64,000 bases of DNA, from assembly GCF_021389955.1 (NCBI RefSeq), contig NZ_CP089980.1, forward strand, positions 1,115,501 through 1,179,500, in the 5' to 3' direction. Below, in pieces: positions 35,234 to 43,716 of this stretch. Both the position numbers and the translations under genes were made by a program. Numbering within the stretch: position 1 is the stretch's first letter; each line of letters starts with the position of its first letter. The notes below the pieces were generated by a model that worked only from the letters and a program-made list of their open reading frames with translations, searched no databases and had not been told where the DNA came from. Source of the stretch: Fulvivirga maritima. Its GTDB lineage: Bacteria; Bacteroidota; Bacteroidia; Cytophagales; Cyclobacteriaceae.

Positions 35234-35270
35234 AAAAAAAGGCTGATTAGAAATTCTAATCAGCCTTTTT
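35234..35270. terminator. Bidirectional terminator overlapping the aroK stop
   Basis: AAAAAAAGGCTGATTAGAA pairs with TTCTAATCAGCCTTTTTTT around a short centre. It ends the plus-strand barrel gene and also contains the aroK stop codon (35262-35260), so one stem serves both convergent genes. Confidence 0.88.
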
Positions 35271-35778
35271 TTATTTTTTCTATTAAGTTCTGTAATCCTT
35301 CTTTTGAAGACCAACTTATGACAGCACGCTCATAAAAGGGCTTTCTTTTCTGAAACAGCTCTTCCAGAATGTCATTCACATTTTGAGAGTCTGAATGAAG
35401 CTTTGGCCGTTTACTCACTTCCATCTGCCCCATTCTGGCCACGAGCTCTGCTACTGTTTCATCGATAAATATGCTTAAAGCATGTTCATTAATAAAATCC
35501 ATATTATCAAAAAAACAAGGCACTCCCCCTCCGGTAGACAAAATGCAGTGCTCATTACTTTTCAAAATAGACTGCAAAGTCATACACTCTATTTGCCTGA
35601 AATAATTCTCTCCCTCTTTAGAAAAGATTTCAGCAATACTTCGCCCCTCATTTTTCACAATTTCCTCATCCATATCAATAAAGGAGAGGTTCATTTCTTT
35701 CGCCAACAGTTTACCTACAGTGGTCTTGCCACTGCCAGGCATACCTATGAGAACTATATTTTTATTGAGCAAGGGCAT
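35260..35778 (-). CDS. aroK: Shikimate kinase
   Basis: 172 residues, the usual length. Walker A GMPGSGKTT (G12-T20), shikimate-binding FIDMDEEI and FRQIE, STGGGVPCF, and the lid region RPKL. It phosphorylates shikimate in aromatic amino acid synthesis. The start overlaps the end of the DoxX/BT_3928 gene by 17 bases, so the two are translated together; the last codons lie in a terminator stem. Confidence 0.94.
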   Translation of the reverse strand: MPLLNKNIVLIGMPGSGKTTVGKLLAKEMNLSFIDMDEEIVKNEGRSIAEIFSKEGENYFRQIECMTLQSILKSNEHCILSTGGGVPCFFDNMDFINEHALSIFIDETVAELVARMGQMEVSKRPKLHSDSQNVNDILEELFQKRKPFYERAVISWSSKEGLQNLIEKIKKG

Positions 35779-36871
35779 TCACCTCATCCACTTCAGGCAC
35801 ATCGTTATAATGCCATTTACCTAAAACTACGCCATCATGAAGCATCATTACTCCAGGATTAGCCCTTATCATCGCTTTTAATACTGTAGCATCTGTCAGA
35901 TAAAATGGCGCTGCCAGCTGGTATTCATGTCTAAACGCCTCAAAGTCATCAGGATTGGCAGAGGTCAGAACTATTGGCTCAATCCCTGCTTTCAAGTTAT
36001 CAACTAAAGCAGTAATTTCTTCCATATGCTCTTTATTGGTCTTTTTTGTATCATAAAATACTAACACCAACTTATTGCCTTTAAAACTTTCCATGGTATA
36101 ATCTTCGCCCTCCGGACTTATAGCCTGGTAATCTGTTATTTTAGGGGTAGATTCCTTTTCATTTATCACTTCAGATGAAACATACTCGTAGCCATCATCT
36201 GGCATCAAGTATTTTTGAGAGGTCACTTCCCCTCCATCCTTATCTGTAAAAGTATATTCAATAATAGGAGATTCTTCCGCCTTCATATTTGCGGGCAAGC
36301 TATCTCCTATTTTATAGGGTCTAAAATCTATATAAGGCAAATGCTCAATAGCATAAATACCAATTATAAAACTGAGTACAGTAACACCTCCTACAATGAA
36401 ATGCCCCACTTTAGCAGGCAACTCCTGAGCGTATTGCTTTCTATACCAGAAAAGGTGCAATACAAAAACCATAAGAATCACATCTTTATAAAAAGACTGC
36501 CATGGATCTAGCGGAATAGCATCGCCAAAACACCCACAGTCTGTCACTTTATTGAAATAAGCAGAGTAGAAGGTCAGAAAGGTGAAAAACACCATAAGCC
36601 CGAGCAGCACCCAGGTAGTGATTTTCATTTTATAATTTAGCAATACAGCAACACCTAGCACCACTTCCAGCACTATCATGATAAGACCTATTACTAAAGC
36701 GGCCGGAATGAAAATCTCGAAGATAGATCCAAAATCTGTAGAAAAAACATCAAAGTATTCTTCTAGCTTAATTTTAGTACCAATAGGATCATTTAGCTTT
36801 ATTAAACCAGAAAAAATAAATAATGCTCCCACGAAAACCCGTGAAAAAATGTCAATTGCTTTTCTAATCAT
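35762..36871 (-). CDS. BT_3928-type DoxX/MauE membrane protein with thioredoxin-like domain
   Basis: 369 residues. An N-terminal DoxX/MauE membrane domain (about 1-165, four to five segments) includes VFVGALFIFSGLIKLNDPIG and the redox-looking TDCGCFGDAIPLDPWQSFYKD. A C-terminal domain (about 245-369) has a thioredoxin-like layout (KLVLVFYDTKKTNKEHMEEI, VMMLHDG) but no CxxC, so it is probably not an oxidoreductase by itself. The paired cysteines in the CGC loop may take part in thiol chemistry. It sits between DUF1599 and aroK with overlaps on both sides. Confidence 0.82.
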   Translation of the reverse strand: MIRKAIDIFSRVFVGALFIFSGLIKLNDPIGTKIKLEEYFDVFSTDFGSIFEIFIPAALVIGLIMIVLEVVLGVAVLLNYKMKITTWVLLGLMVFFTFLTFYSAYFNKVTDCGCFGDAIPLDPWQSFYKDVILMVFVLHLFWYRKQYAQELPAKVGHFIVGGVTVLSFIIGIYAIEHLPYIDFRPYKIGDSLPANMKAEESPIIEYTFTDKDGGEVTSQKYLMPDDGYEYVSSEVINEKESTPKITDYQAISPEGEDYTMESFKGNKLVLVFYDTKKTNKEHMEEITALVDNLKAGIEPIVLTSANPDDFEAFRHEYQLAAPFYLTDATVLKAMIRANPGVMMLHDGVVLGKWHYNDVPEVDEVNALAQ

Positions 36872-37418
36872 TTTTAATGTAGTTAAGCTTTATCAATGAA
36901 AAAACAGAATAATTAATCATATCCTGATAATTTGCTTTTACACCTTCAGAAACCAGGGTTTTACCTTGATTATCCTCTATTTGCTTCACTCTGAGTAGTT
37001 TCATAAGAATAATATCTGTGATAGAACTCACTCTCATCTCTCTCCACGCCTCTCCATAATCATGATTTTTATTCATTAGCAAATCCAAGGTCTCCTCCAC
37101 AATACGATCATACACTGGCTCCAATTTTTCATAAGGAATCTCTAGCGCATCATCATCTATCAGTTCCATTTGAATAACGGCCATGATACAGTAGTTAATA
37201 ATACCTACAAACTCAGAGGTAATATCTTCACCAACCTTTTGCATACCCCCTTTTTCTTGTATGGAACGTATACGTTGGGCCTTAATGTAAATCTGATCTG
37301 TAATGGAAGGCAATCTCAAAATCCTCCACGCAGTGCCATAATCTTTTGTTTTCTTTTCGAAAAGTTCTTTACACTGCTCTATAACCTGCCTATATTCGCT
37401 AACGGTTTTATCTATCAC
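36864..37418 (-). CDS. DUF1599 protein, two tandem copies of the domain
   Basis: 184 residues containing the same unit twice: KKTKDYGTAWRILRLPSITD (about 22-41) and NKNHDYGEAWREMRVSSITD (about 118-137), each followed by IYIKAQRIRSIQE or IILMKLLRVKQIE. The conserved His/Lys-Asp-Tyr-Gly and Trp-Arg positions occur in both. The Pfam family (also called nucleotide-modification-associated domain 1) has phage relatives, but in Bacteroidota it is a chromosomal gene of unknown function. It overlaps the DoxX gene by 8 bases and is divergent from folP. Confidence 0.85.
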   Translation of the reverse strand: MIDKTVSEYRQVIEQCKELFEKKTKDYGTAWRILRLPSITDQIYIKAQRIRSIQEKGGMQKVGEDITSEFVGIINYCIMAVIQMELIDDDALEIPYEKLEPVYDRIVEETLDLLMNKNHDYGEAWREMRVSSITDIILMKLLRVKQIEDNQGKTLVSEGVKANYQDMINYSVFSLIKLNYIKND

Positions 37419-37457
37419 CGGTAATGCCTGTTTTTAAATTATTATTTTATTTCAAAA

Positions 37458-38312
37458 GTGGGGAAAGATACAGTTTTTTCAAATAAAAGTACGCTTAACA
37501 TTAGCGGAAATCTACTTAGCCTGGCCAAGCCTGTGGTCATGGGAATATTAAATGTTACACCCGATTCTTTCTTTGATGGCGGACAGCATAACACGGAGAA
37601 AGAAGCCATAAAAAAAGCAACTCAGCTACTACAAGATGGCGCTGACATGATTGACATAGGCGGCTATTCTTCTCGGCCTGATGCTATTGATATTTCTCCT
37701 GAAGAAGAGATAAAAAGGATAGTACCTACTATAAAAAACATAAAATCAGAATTTCCTAAGAGCATTATTTCCATAGACACTTTTAGGGCTAATGTAGCAG
37801 AAGCAGCAATAAATGCGGGAGCAGACATTATAAATGACATTTCCGGAGGCACACTAGATGATACAATGTTTGATACTGTAGCCCAACTAGATGTTCCCTA
37901 CATACTTATGCATATGAAAGGCACACCTCAATCTATGCAAAAAGAAACCGCCTACGATGACCTACTTTTAGACATCCTTGATTTTTTTCAAAAAAGTTTG
38001 AGCAATCTTCGTGAAAAAGGCGTTAAAGATATAGTACTGGATCCTGGATTTGGTTTTGCAAAAACAGTAGATCAAAATTATGTATTACTAAAAAATTTAC
38101 ACTATTTTGATTCTTTAGGGCTACCTTTGTTAGTAGGCATCTCTCGTAAATCTATGATTTACAAGGAGCTTAACATTGAGCCTGCAGAAGCACTCAATGG
38201 AACTACTGTATTAAACACTATGGCCCTGATGAACGGCGCTAAAATCTTAAGGGTTCATGATGTAAAAGAAGCTGTGGAGGCTGTAAAACTTTTTAATTTG
38301 ACATATAACTAA
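37458..38312 (+). CDS. folP: Dihydropteroate synthase
   Basis: 284 residues. Signature one is PVVMGILNVTPDSFFDGG and signature two DMIDIGGYSSRP. Further marks are IISIDTFRANVAEAA, ADIINDISGG, DIVLDPGFGFAKT and GISRKSM. It joins p-aminobenzoate to the dihydropterin in folate synthesis and is the target of sulfonamides. Start is GTG 37458. The cdaA gene follows after 5 bases, an arrangement frequent in Bacteroidota. Confidence 0.95.
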   Translation: MGKDTVFSNKSTLNISGNLLSLAKPVVMGILNVTPDSFFDGGQHNTEKEAIKKATQLLQDGADMIDIGGYSSRPDAIDISPEEEIKRIVPTIKNIKSEFPKSIISIDTFRANVAEAAINAGADIINDISGGTLDDTMFDTVAQLDVPYILMHMKGTPQSMQKETAYDDLLLDILDFFQKSLSNLREKGVKDIVLDPGFGFAKTVDQNYVLLKNLHYFDSLGLPLLVGISRKSMIYKELNIEPAEALNGTTVLNTMALMNGAKILRVHDVKEAVEAVKLFNLTYN

Positions 38313-38317
38313 ATAAA

Positions 38318-39196
38318 TTGATATTACTTTTTAGCATAGGTTTTTTAGAAGTAAGTTGGGTTGACATCTTCGATATTATGCTGGTAAGTGTGCTACTTTA
38401 CCAGGTATACAAACTTATGCGCGGAAGTGTAGCTGTAAAAATCTTCCTCGGCGTATTATCTCTTTACCTTTTATACCTGATTGTACGCGCCCTGCAAATG
38501 GAGTTGCTAGGCTTGATTCTAGGGCAATTCATGGGAGTAGGTGTGTTAGCCGCTATTATTCTATTTCAGCCAGAGATCAGAAAATTCTTATTACTAGTCG
38601 GTAAAACCACTGACTTCAACAAAGGAGACTTTTGGAATAACCTTTTTATTTGGAAGAAAAGAGCCGCGAAAGAAACGTATAACATCACTCCTATAATAGA
38701 AGCTTCAAAAACACTTGGAGGATCTAACACAGGAGCACTAATAGTAATATCAAAAGACTCAGAGCTCAAATTCTACGCTGAATCAGGTGATATTATAGAT
38801 GCGCAATTATCAAAAAGGCTACTTTTATCTATTTTTAACAAATACAGCCCACTGCATGATGGCGCTGTGATTGTATTCAAAGGAAAAATAAAAGCTGCCA
38901 GATGTGTGCTGCCAGTATCTGAAAGTGATAGCTTACCTGCACAGTTTGGTTTGAGACACCGTGCAGCATTAGGTATGTCTGAAGTAACTGACACCATAGT
39001 GCTCATTGTATCTGAAGAAACAGGACAGTTTTCTTTGGCAAGAAATGGCAAGCTTACTCATAACTTATCACCGCAAGAGCTTAGGAAAAAAATAAATGAT
39101 TACCTGCACTCAGAAGAGCAAAAAGAAGCAAAAGAAGAGGAAGTAGTAGAAAAAGAAACTTCTAAAATAAAAGGAGAAGCTAAAGCAGGCATTTAA
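38318..39196 (+). CDS. cdaA: Diadenylate cyclase (c-di-AMP synthase)
   Basis: 292 residues: three N-terminal membrane helices (about 5-85), a linker, and the DAC/DisA_N domain with the catalytic DGA (181-183, SPLHDGAVIV) and RHR (213-215, FGLRHRAALG) motifs. It makes c-di-AMP from two ATP. The C-terminus is a Lys/Glu-rich tail (about 262-292). Start TTG 38318, five bases after folP. No CdaR-like regulator follows, as is usual outside Firmicutes. I saw no c-di-AMP riboswitch in the window. Confidence 0.95.
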   Translation: MILLFSIGFLEVSWVDIFDIMLVSVLLYQVYKLMRGSVAVKIFLGVLSLYLLYLIVRALQMELLGLILGQFMGVGVLAAIILFQPEIRKFLLLVGKTTDFNKGDFWNNLFIWKKRAAKETYNITPIIEASKTLGGSNTGALIVISKDSELKFYAESGDIIDAQLSKRLLLSIFNKYSPLHDGAVIVFKGKIKAARCVLPVSESDSLPAQFGLRHRAALGMSEVTDTIVLIVSEETGQFSLARNGKLTHNLSPQELRKKINDYLHSEEQKEAKEEEVVEKETSKIKGEAKAGI

Positions 39197-39200
39197 CCTA

Positions 39201-39230
39201 TAAAAAAGGCCGCCTCTAAGTGGGCGACCT
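39201..39230 (-). terminator. Terminator after kbl
   Basis: AGGTCGCC and GGCGGCCT pair with one mismatch. On the minus strand the stem is followed by TTTTTT, 9 bases after the kbl stop. It may also serve cdaA on the plus strand. Confidence 0.65.
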
Positions 39231-39238
39231 CATTCATT

Positions 39239-40435
39239 TTATTTTATCACTTTAAGCTCTTTACCAACTTCGGTAAATGCTTTAATGGCTTTATCTAAGT
39301 GTTCTTGATCGTGAGCAGCTGATATCTGCACCCTGATTCTGGCTTGCCCTTTGGGCACTACAGGATAAAAGAACCCTATCACATAAATCCCTTTTTCTAA
39401 CAAGCTTTCTGCAAATTGTTGAGCCAAAGGTGCATCATATAACATAATAGGAACTATAGGATGCTCACCTGGTTTTATATTGAATCCTGCTTCAGTCATC
39501 GCTTCTCTGAAGTATTTAGTATTCCACTCCAGCTTATCTCTAAGGTCTGTAGTTTGGCTTAGCATATCTATCACAGCAATAGACGCCCCGGTTATTGAAG
39601 GTGCCAGTGTATTTGAAAACAAATAGGGTCTTGACCTTTGTCTTAACAGTTCCACTATTTCCTTTCGAGCAGCGGTAAATCCTCCTGAGGCTCCGCCAAG
39701 CGCCTTACCTAATGTTCCTGTAATAATGTCGATTCGGCCCATTACATCTCTATACTCATGCACACCTCTACCCGTTTTACCCATAAAGCCAGTGGAGTGA
39801 CACTCATCAGACATCACTAATGCTCCATACTTATCTGCCAGATCACAGATTTTATCGAGCTGCGCAATCGTTCCGTCCATAGAAAACACACCATCAGTCA
39901 CTATTATCTTTTCTTTAGCTCCTGCCTCGTCTGCTTCTTTCAACTTAGCTTCCAGATCAGCCATATCATTATGATTGTATCTGTAACGCATGGCTTTACA
40001 CAGTCTTACACCATCAATAATAGATGCATGATTTAGTGAGTCAGAAATAATAGCATCTTCAGGACCTAAAAGAGGCTCAAAAACTCCTCCATTGGCATCA
40101 AAAGCAGCAGCATAAAGTATGGTATCTTCCATACCTAAAAACTCAGAGATCTTGTCTTCTAACTCTTTATGAATATCCTGCGTACCACAGATGAAACGTA
40201 CCGAAGACATTCCAAAACCATGAGTATCAATAGTAGCTTTTGCTGCCTTTAGCACTTCTGGGTGAGAAGAAAGTCCTAAATAATTATTAGCACAGAAGTT
40301 AATCACTTCTTTCCCTTCAGTAGTTTTAATATCAGCTCCCTGCGGGGTAGTGATCACTCGCTCACTTTTATATAATCCGGCCTCCTTAATAGAAGCTAAT
40401 TCTTTTTCTAATTTTAACTTCAGCGTATCGTACAT
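39239..40435 (-). CDS. kbl: 2-amino-3-ketobutyrate CoA ligase (glycine C-acetyltransferase)
   Basis: 398 residues, same length as E. coli Kbl. The PLP lysine is K244 in [14 protein letters not shown], and other marks are [27 protein letters not shown] and [12 protein letters not shown]. It cleaves 2-amino-3-ketobutyrate with CoA to glycine and acetyl-CoA, the second step of threonine breakdown. The first-step gene (tdh) is close by on the other strand, so function is well supported. It is 3 bases downstream of the PKM-repeat gene. Confidence 0.95.
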   Translation of the reverse strand: MYDTLKLKLEKELASIKEAGLYKSERVITTPQGADIKTTEGKEVINFCANNYLGLSSHPEVLKAAKATIDTHGFGMSSVRFICGTQDIHKELEDKISEFLGMEDTILYAAAFDANGGVFEPLLGPEDAIISDSLNHASIIDGVRLCKAMRYRYNHNDMADLEAKLKEADEAGAKEKIIVTDGVFSMDGTIAQLDKICDLADKYGALVMSDECHSTGFMGKTGRGVHEYRDVMGRIDIITGTLGKALGGASGGFTAARKEIVELLRQRSRPYLFSNTLAPSITGASIAVIDMLSQTTDLRDKLEWNTKYFREAMTEAGFNIKPGEHPIVPIMLYDAPLAQQFAESLLEKGIYVIGFFYPVVPKGQARIRVQISAAHDQEHLDKAIKAFTEVGKELKVIK

Positions 40436-40438
40436 AGG

Positions 40439-41248
40439 TTATTCTTCTTTTTTTGGTCTTTTCTTAATTACAGGTCTGGGTTTGGCCTTTGGCTTTTTCT
40501 CTTCTTCTGTAGCCTCAGGATTTATCTCTTCTTCCTTAGTTTTTATAACAGGCTTTTGCATTTTCGGTTTAATAACCGGCTTTACCTTCTTTACTGGCGC
40601 ATCTTCATTAGGATGTTCCTCTTCACCCGATTTTTTAGGAATTTTGGGTCGCACCATTTTTGGCTTCACAGGTTTTGGCTTAGCTTCTGCTACATTATCC
40701 GAATCTTCATTTTTGGGCTTGCTTTTCATCTTCGGCTTCATTACTGGCTTCACCTTTTTTACTCCTTCCGCCTTTTCACTTTCCTCTTTAGCGGAAGCAG
40801 CTGGCTTGGTCATTTTTGGCCTTACCATTTTAGGTTTCGGCTTAGCCTCACTCCTCTCTTCTTCGTCTTTCGGAGTAATTTTTGGTTTACCCATTTTGGG
40901 CTTCATCACAGGCTTAGCCTTAGCAGCTTCACCACTTGTAGTTGCCCCCATTTTCGGCTTGGCCATTTTCGGTTTACTTATCTTTGGCTTTGCCTCCTCC
41001 TCAGTCTCTGCAGACTGAATAGTTTTTGGTCTTACTGGTGCTTTTCTTTGAGGCTTCACCTCTGCCACCTCTTCAGTAAAAGGAAACTTCCGTCTCAACG
41101 GGTTCAATAGAAACTTCTTTTGAGAAGTAAAACTATCAGGGTGAATCTGCTCAAAAATACCTTTAAGATTTGCCCAAAGAGCCTCATCCTGCTCTTTAAA
41201 CTGATCATTATTGATCTTCTTTTTATATAAATATTCCTCGAAGCTCAT
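40439..41248 (-). CDS. PKM-repeat, Lys/Pro-rich disordered protein
   Basis: 269 residues. The first about 60 look folded and helical (SFEEYLYKKKINNDQFKEQD, then ALWANLKGIFEQ). The rest is Lys/Pro/Glu-rich low complexity with eight PKM triplets, mostly as K-P-K-M or R-P-K-M, and related PKI and PVI units, spaced by acidic linkers. No signal peptide and no membrane segment, so cytoplasmic. The basic repeats recall histone H1-like or nucleoid proteins, but acidic spacers make the net charge less extreme. It lies 3 bases upstream of kbl; whether it acts with threonine catabolism is unknown. Confidence 0.75.
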   Translation of the reverse strand: MSFEEYLYKKKINNDQFKEQDEALWANLKGIFEQIHPDSFTSQKKFLLNPLRRKFPFTEEVAEVKPQRKAPVRPKTIQSAETEEEAKPKISKPKMAKPKMGATTSGEAAKAKPVMKPKMGKPKITPKDEEERSEAKPKPKMVRPKMTKPAASAKEESEKAEGVKKVKPVMKPKMKSKPKNEDSDNVAEAKPKPVKPKMVRPKIPKKSGEEEHPNEDAPVKKVKPVIKPKMQKPVIKTKEEEINPEATEEEKKPKAKPRPVIKKRPKKEE

Positions 41249-41300
41249 TAAGGCAAATATATAAATTTATGACGTAGATAAGGTTTGCTCTTAAGGATCA

Positions 41301-41329
41301 TTTGCTTTAAAGGTTTTTTGGTAATTTCG
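41301..41329 (+). promoter_or_regulatory. Possible promoter of tdh
   Basis: TTTG (41301-41304), 17 bases, TAATTTCG (41322-41329), one mismatch to TAnnTTTG. The ATG is at 41355. Confidence 0.35.
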
Positions 41330-41354
41330 CACCACAAAAAAATAGATAGACGTG

Positions 41355-42302
41355 ATGGACAGAATTCTTGTAACAGGTGCATGTGGACAATTAGGATCTG
41401 AATTAACCTTAGCCCTTAGAGAATTATATGGAAATGAAAATGTTATAGCATCAGATGTAAGACCTGCCGAAGGAGATCTTTTGAATGGCCCTTGCATTAT
41501 ACTCAATGCTATGGATAAAAGTGATGTTGAAAATGCCATTGATGACCACCAGATCACACAAATCTATCACTTAGCAGCCATACTCTCTGCCAAGGGAGAA
41601 AATGACCCGAAATTTGCCTGGGATTTGAATATGACCAGCTTGCTTAATATTTTGGAACTGGCTCGCGATAAAAACCTTGATAAAATCTATTGGCCCAGCT
41701 CCATAGCCGTTTTCGGACCAGATACACCAAAGGACAACACACCTCAAAACACTATAATGAGCCCCACCACTGTGTATGGAATAAGCAAATTAGCCGGTGA
41801 AAGATGGTGCGAATATTTCCATAATAAGTTTGGAGTGGATGTAAGAAGCCTAAGGTACCCAGGCCTTATTGGCTATAAAGTAAAACCCGGAGGAGGAACC
41901 ACAGACTATGCCGTGGACATTTTCTACAAGGCACTGGAAGAAAATAAATACGAAAGCTTTTTAGAGGCAGACGCGTACTTGCCTATGATGTATATTAACG
42001 ATGCCATAAAAGCTACCATCAACCTAATGCAAGCCAAGTCTGAAGATGTAAAGGTGAGATCCAGCTATAACATTTCGGCTATGAGCTTCTCTCCTGAAGA
42101 AATTGCTGCTGAAATAAAGAAATCTCTTCCTGATTTTAAAATTTCTTATCAACCAGATTTCAGGCAAAAAATAGCCAGTTCATGGCCCAACTCAATAGAT
42201 GACTCTCAAGCTAGAGCTGACTGGAACTGGCAGCATGAATATGACCTTTCAAAAATGACATTATCAATTTTAAAAGGCCTTAAAGAATTACTCAACAATT
42301 AA
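41355..42302 (+). CDS. tdh: L-threonine 3-dehydrogenase, short-chain (epimerase-like) type
   Basis: 315 residues from ATG 41355 (a GTG one codon earlier is possible). Extended SDR fold: nucleotide motif VTGACGQLGSE, catalytic Tyr141/Lys145 in VYGISKLAGE, and SSIAVFGPDTPKDNTPQNT, typical of the SDR-type threonine dehydrogenase rather than sugar epimerases. It oxidises L-threonine to 2-amino-3-ketobutyrate with NAD+. kbl lies about 920 bases away on the opposite strand, completing the pathway. The 3' end overlaps the convergent type IX secreted protein gene by 15 bases. Confidence 0.9.
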   Translation: MDRILVTGACGQLGSELTLALRELYGNENVIASDVRPAEGDLLNGPCIILNAMDKSDVENAIDDHQITQIYHLAAILSAKGENDPKFAWDLNMTSLLNILELARDKNLDKIYWPSSIAVFGPDTPKDNTPQNTIMSPTTVYGISKLAGERWCEYFHNKFGVDVRSLRYPGLIGYKVKPGGGTTDYAVDIFYKALEENKYESFLEADAYLPMMYINDAIKATINLMQAKSEDVKVRSSYNISAMSFSPEEIAAEIKKSLPDFKISYQPDFRQKIASSWPNSIDDSQARADWNWQHEYDLSKMTLSILKGLKELLNN

Positions 42303-43439
42303 TTTACCTGTTTTAGTAAGTGAACCTGTAGTTAATTTAATTACATAAAGTCCACTTCTTAATCCAGAGCTAATTACCGTGTAACCAGCTTCTGCATGAC
42401 TTTCCTGAGCATAAAGCAGCTGGCCTGCACCTGAATATACTTCTAAATTTAAGGCTTCAGAATTGTCGGCTCCTGTATATATTTTCACATCTTGCCCTTC
42501 TGCTGCAGGAGATGGGAATATGGCAAAGGACTTTACACTGGTATTGAAAACGGCCTTTATAGCCACGTTATGCTCCGTTCCGTCATAATCTGTTTGCAAC
42601 AAGCGATAGTAAGATGTACCATAAATCGGATTTCTGTCTAAAAATGAATAGCGTTGCTCATCACTAGTAGTTCCTCTTCCAGCTATTTGCTCTATATTTT
42701 CAAATACCTTACCGTCTGTAGATCTTTGTATAGTAAAGTAGTCATTATTTTCTTCTGAGGCTGTAGCCCAAATTAAATTAACATTTCCATCAACTAACTC
42801 ATAATTAAAAGAAAGCAATGTAATAGGTAATGGCGCACTCCCATTATTTTGAACAAAATCATAAATATCAGGGAAATCATTTCTTAGATCATTATCAACA
42901 TCCTTTTCAGAACTATCAGGCACAAAATCTCCGGCCACTCCAGAATATGATCCTGCGTAAACATTTCCTGTACCGGTATAATCTCCTTGATTAGAAGAGC
43001 CAGACTTATAAAAGTCACCACTTACCACCAAACTACCAGATGAAGCCAGTTCTATTTTATTAGCCATTGTAAGATTTCCTAATATTATCATCACTGCACC
43101 CGGATCAATAACCAGATTCATCGATTTATTAGTAAAAACAACATCTCCGTACACTACCAATGTATCAGATACTGTAAAATCGTAAGCATCTCTATTAGAC
43201 TGAAAACTTAAGGCAGTAACTGATCCTGGCGCTGGAGCAGGTGCTGTACCCACACTTATATATCCATTTATTTGGAAATTTCTAGCCACAACAGGCAAAT
43301 TGGCAGTTTCTGGCGCTGAACCATCCACCCAAGAGCCATTTGAAGACCACGAGCCAGTATAATTATTTTGGGAAACCTCTTGAGCCTCTGCGTAATAAGA
43401 AGCCACTACCATCAACACAAATCCTACAATCGCTTTCAT
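42288..43439 (-). CDS. Secreted protein with type IX (type A) sorting domain
   Basis: 383 residues. Signal peptide (cleavage near AEAQ), then a beta-rich region (about 20-190) resembling G8- or adhesin-like repeats (GSWSSNGSWVDGSAPETANL), a linker region (about 200-290) with ITLLSFNYELVDGNVNLIWA and YYRLLQTDYDG, and the C-terminal sorting domain (about 300-383) with FAIFPSPAAEGQDVKIY and SGLYVIKLTTGS, ending TGKLIVE. The C-terminal domain directs export through the type IX system and removal at the surface. The protein's own ligand or activity is unknown. Confidence 0.88.
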   Translation of the reverse strand: MKAIVGFVLMVVASYYAEAQEVSQNNYTGSWSSNGSWVDGSAPETANLPVVARNFQINGYISVGTAPAPAPGSVTALSFQSNRDAYDFTVSDTLVVYGDVVFTNKSMNLVIDPGAVMIILGNLTMANKIELASSGSLVVSGDFYKSGSSNQGDYTGTGNVYAGSYSGVAGDFVPDSSEKDVDNDLRNDFPDIYDFVQNNGSAPLPITLLSFNYELVDGNVNLIWATASEENNDYFTIQRSTDGKVFENIEQIAGRGTTSDEQRYSFLDRNPIYGTSYYRLLQTDYDGTEHNVAIKAVFNTSVKSFAIFPSPAAEGQDVKIYTGADNSEALNLEVYSGAGQLLYAQESHAEAGYTVISSGLRSGLYVIKLTTGSLTKTGKLIVE

Positions 43440-43686
43440 AATTCTAAATGTTATATTCTTTTATTTAAAAAAGACATTAAAAGTAACCTATGTAAGTTAC
43501 AAGCTTAATTTTAATTATTTCCCATAAATACGAAATATAACCTGCAATCAGATTTAAAAAGATTGGATTTTTTCAACATTTCTCCACGTATTACATTTTT
43601 ACACGAAATAGTAATACATAAATTATTTTATTTTATGTTATTTATTACATCAAAATTGATCAGTTTTTCCTTTCCTCATTCTCTCG

Positions 43687-43694
43687 TATATTTG
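43687..43694 (+). promoter_or_regulatory. Predicted -7 box for the crotonase gene
   Basis: TATATTTG, full match to TAnnTTTG, 22 bases before ATG 43717. No clear TTTG was seen at the matching -33 distance; a T-rich tract (43662-43670) is there instead. Confidence 0.45.
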
Positions 43695-43716
43695 GGTCAA
43701 ACATTCAAGAAGTGCT

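Noticed and set aside
40350-41110. Long plus-strand frames opposite the PKM-repeat gene
   Set aside because: Their Phe/Gly or Phe/Arg-rich composition is the antisense of Lys/Pro repeats; no start signals or homologous pattern.
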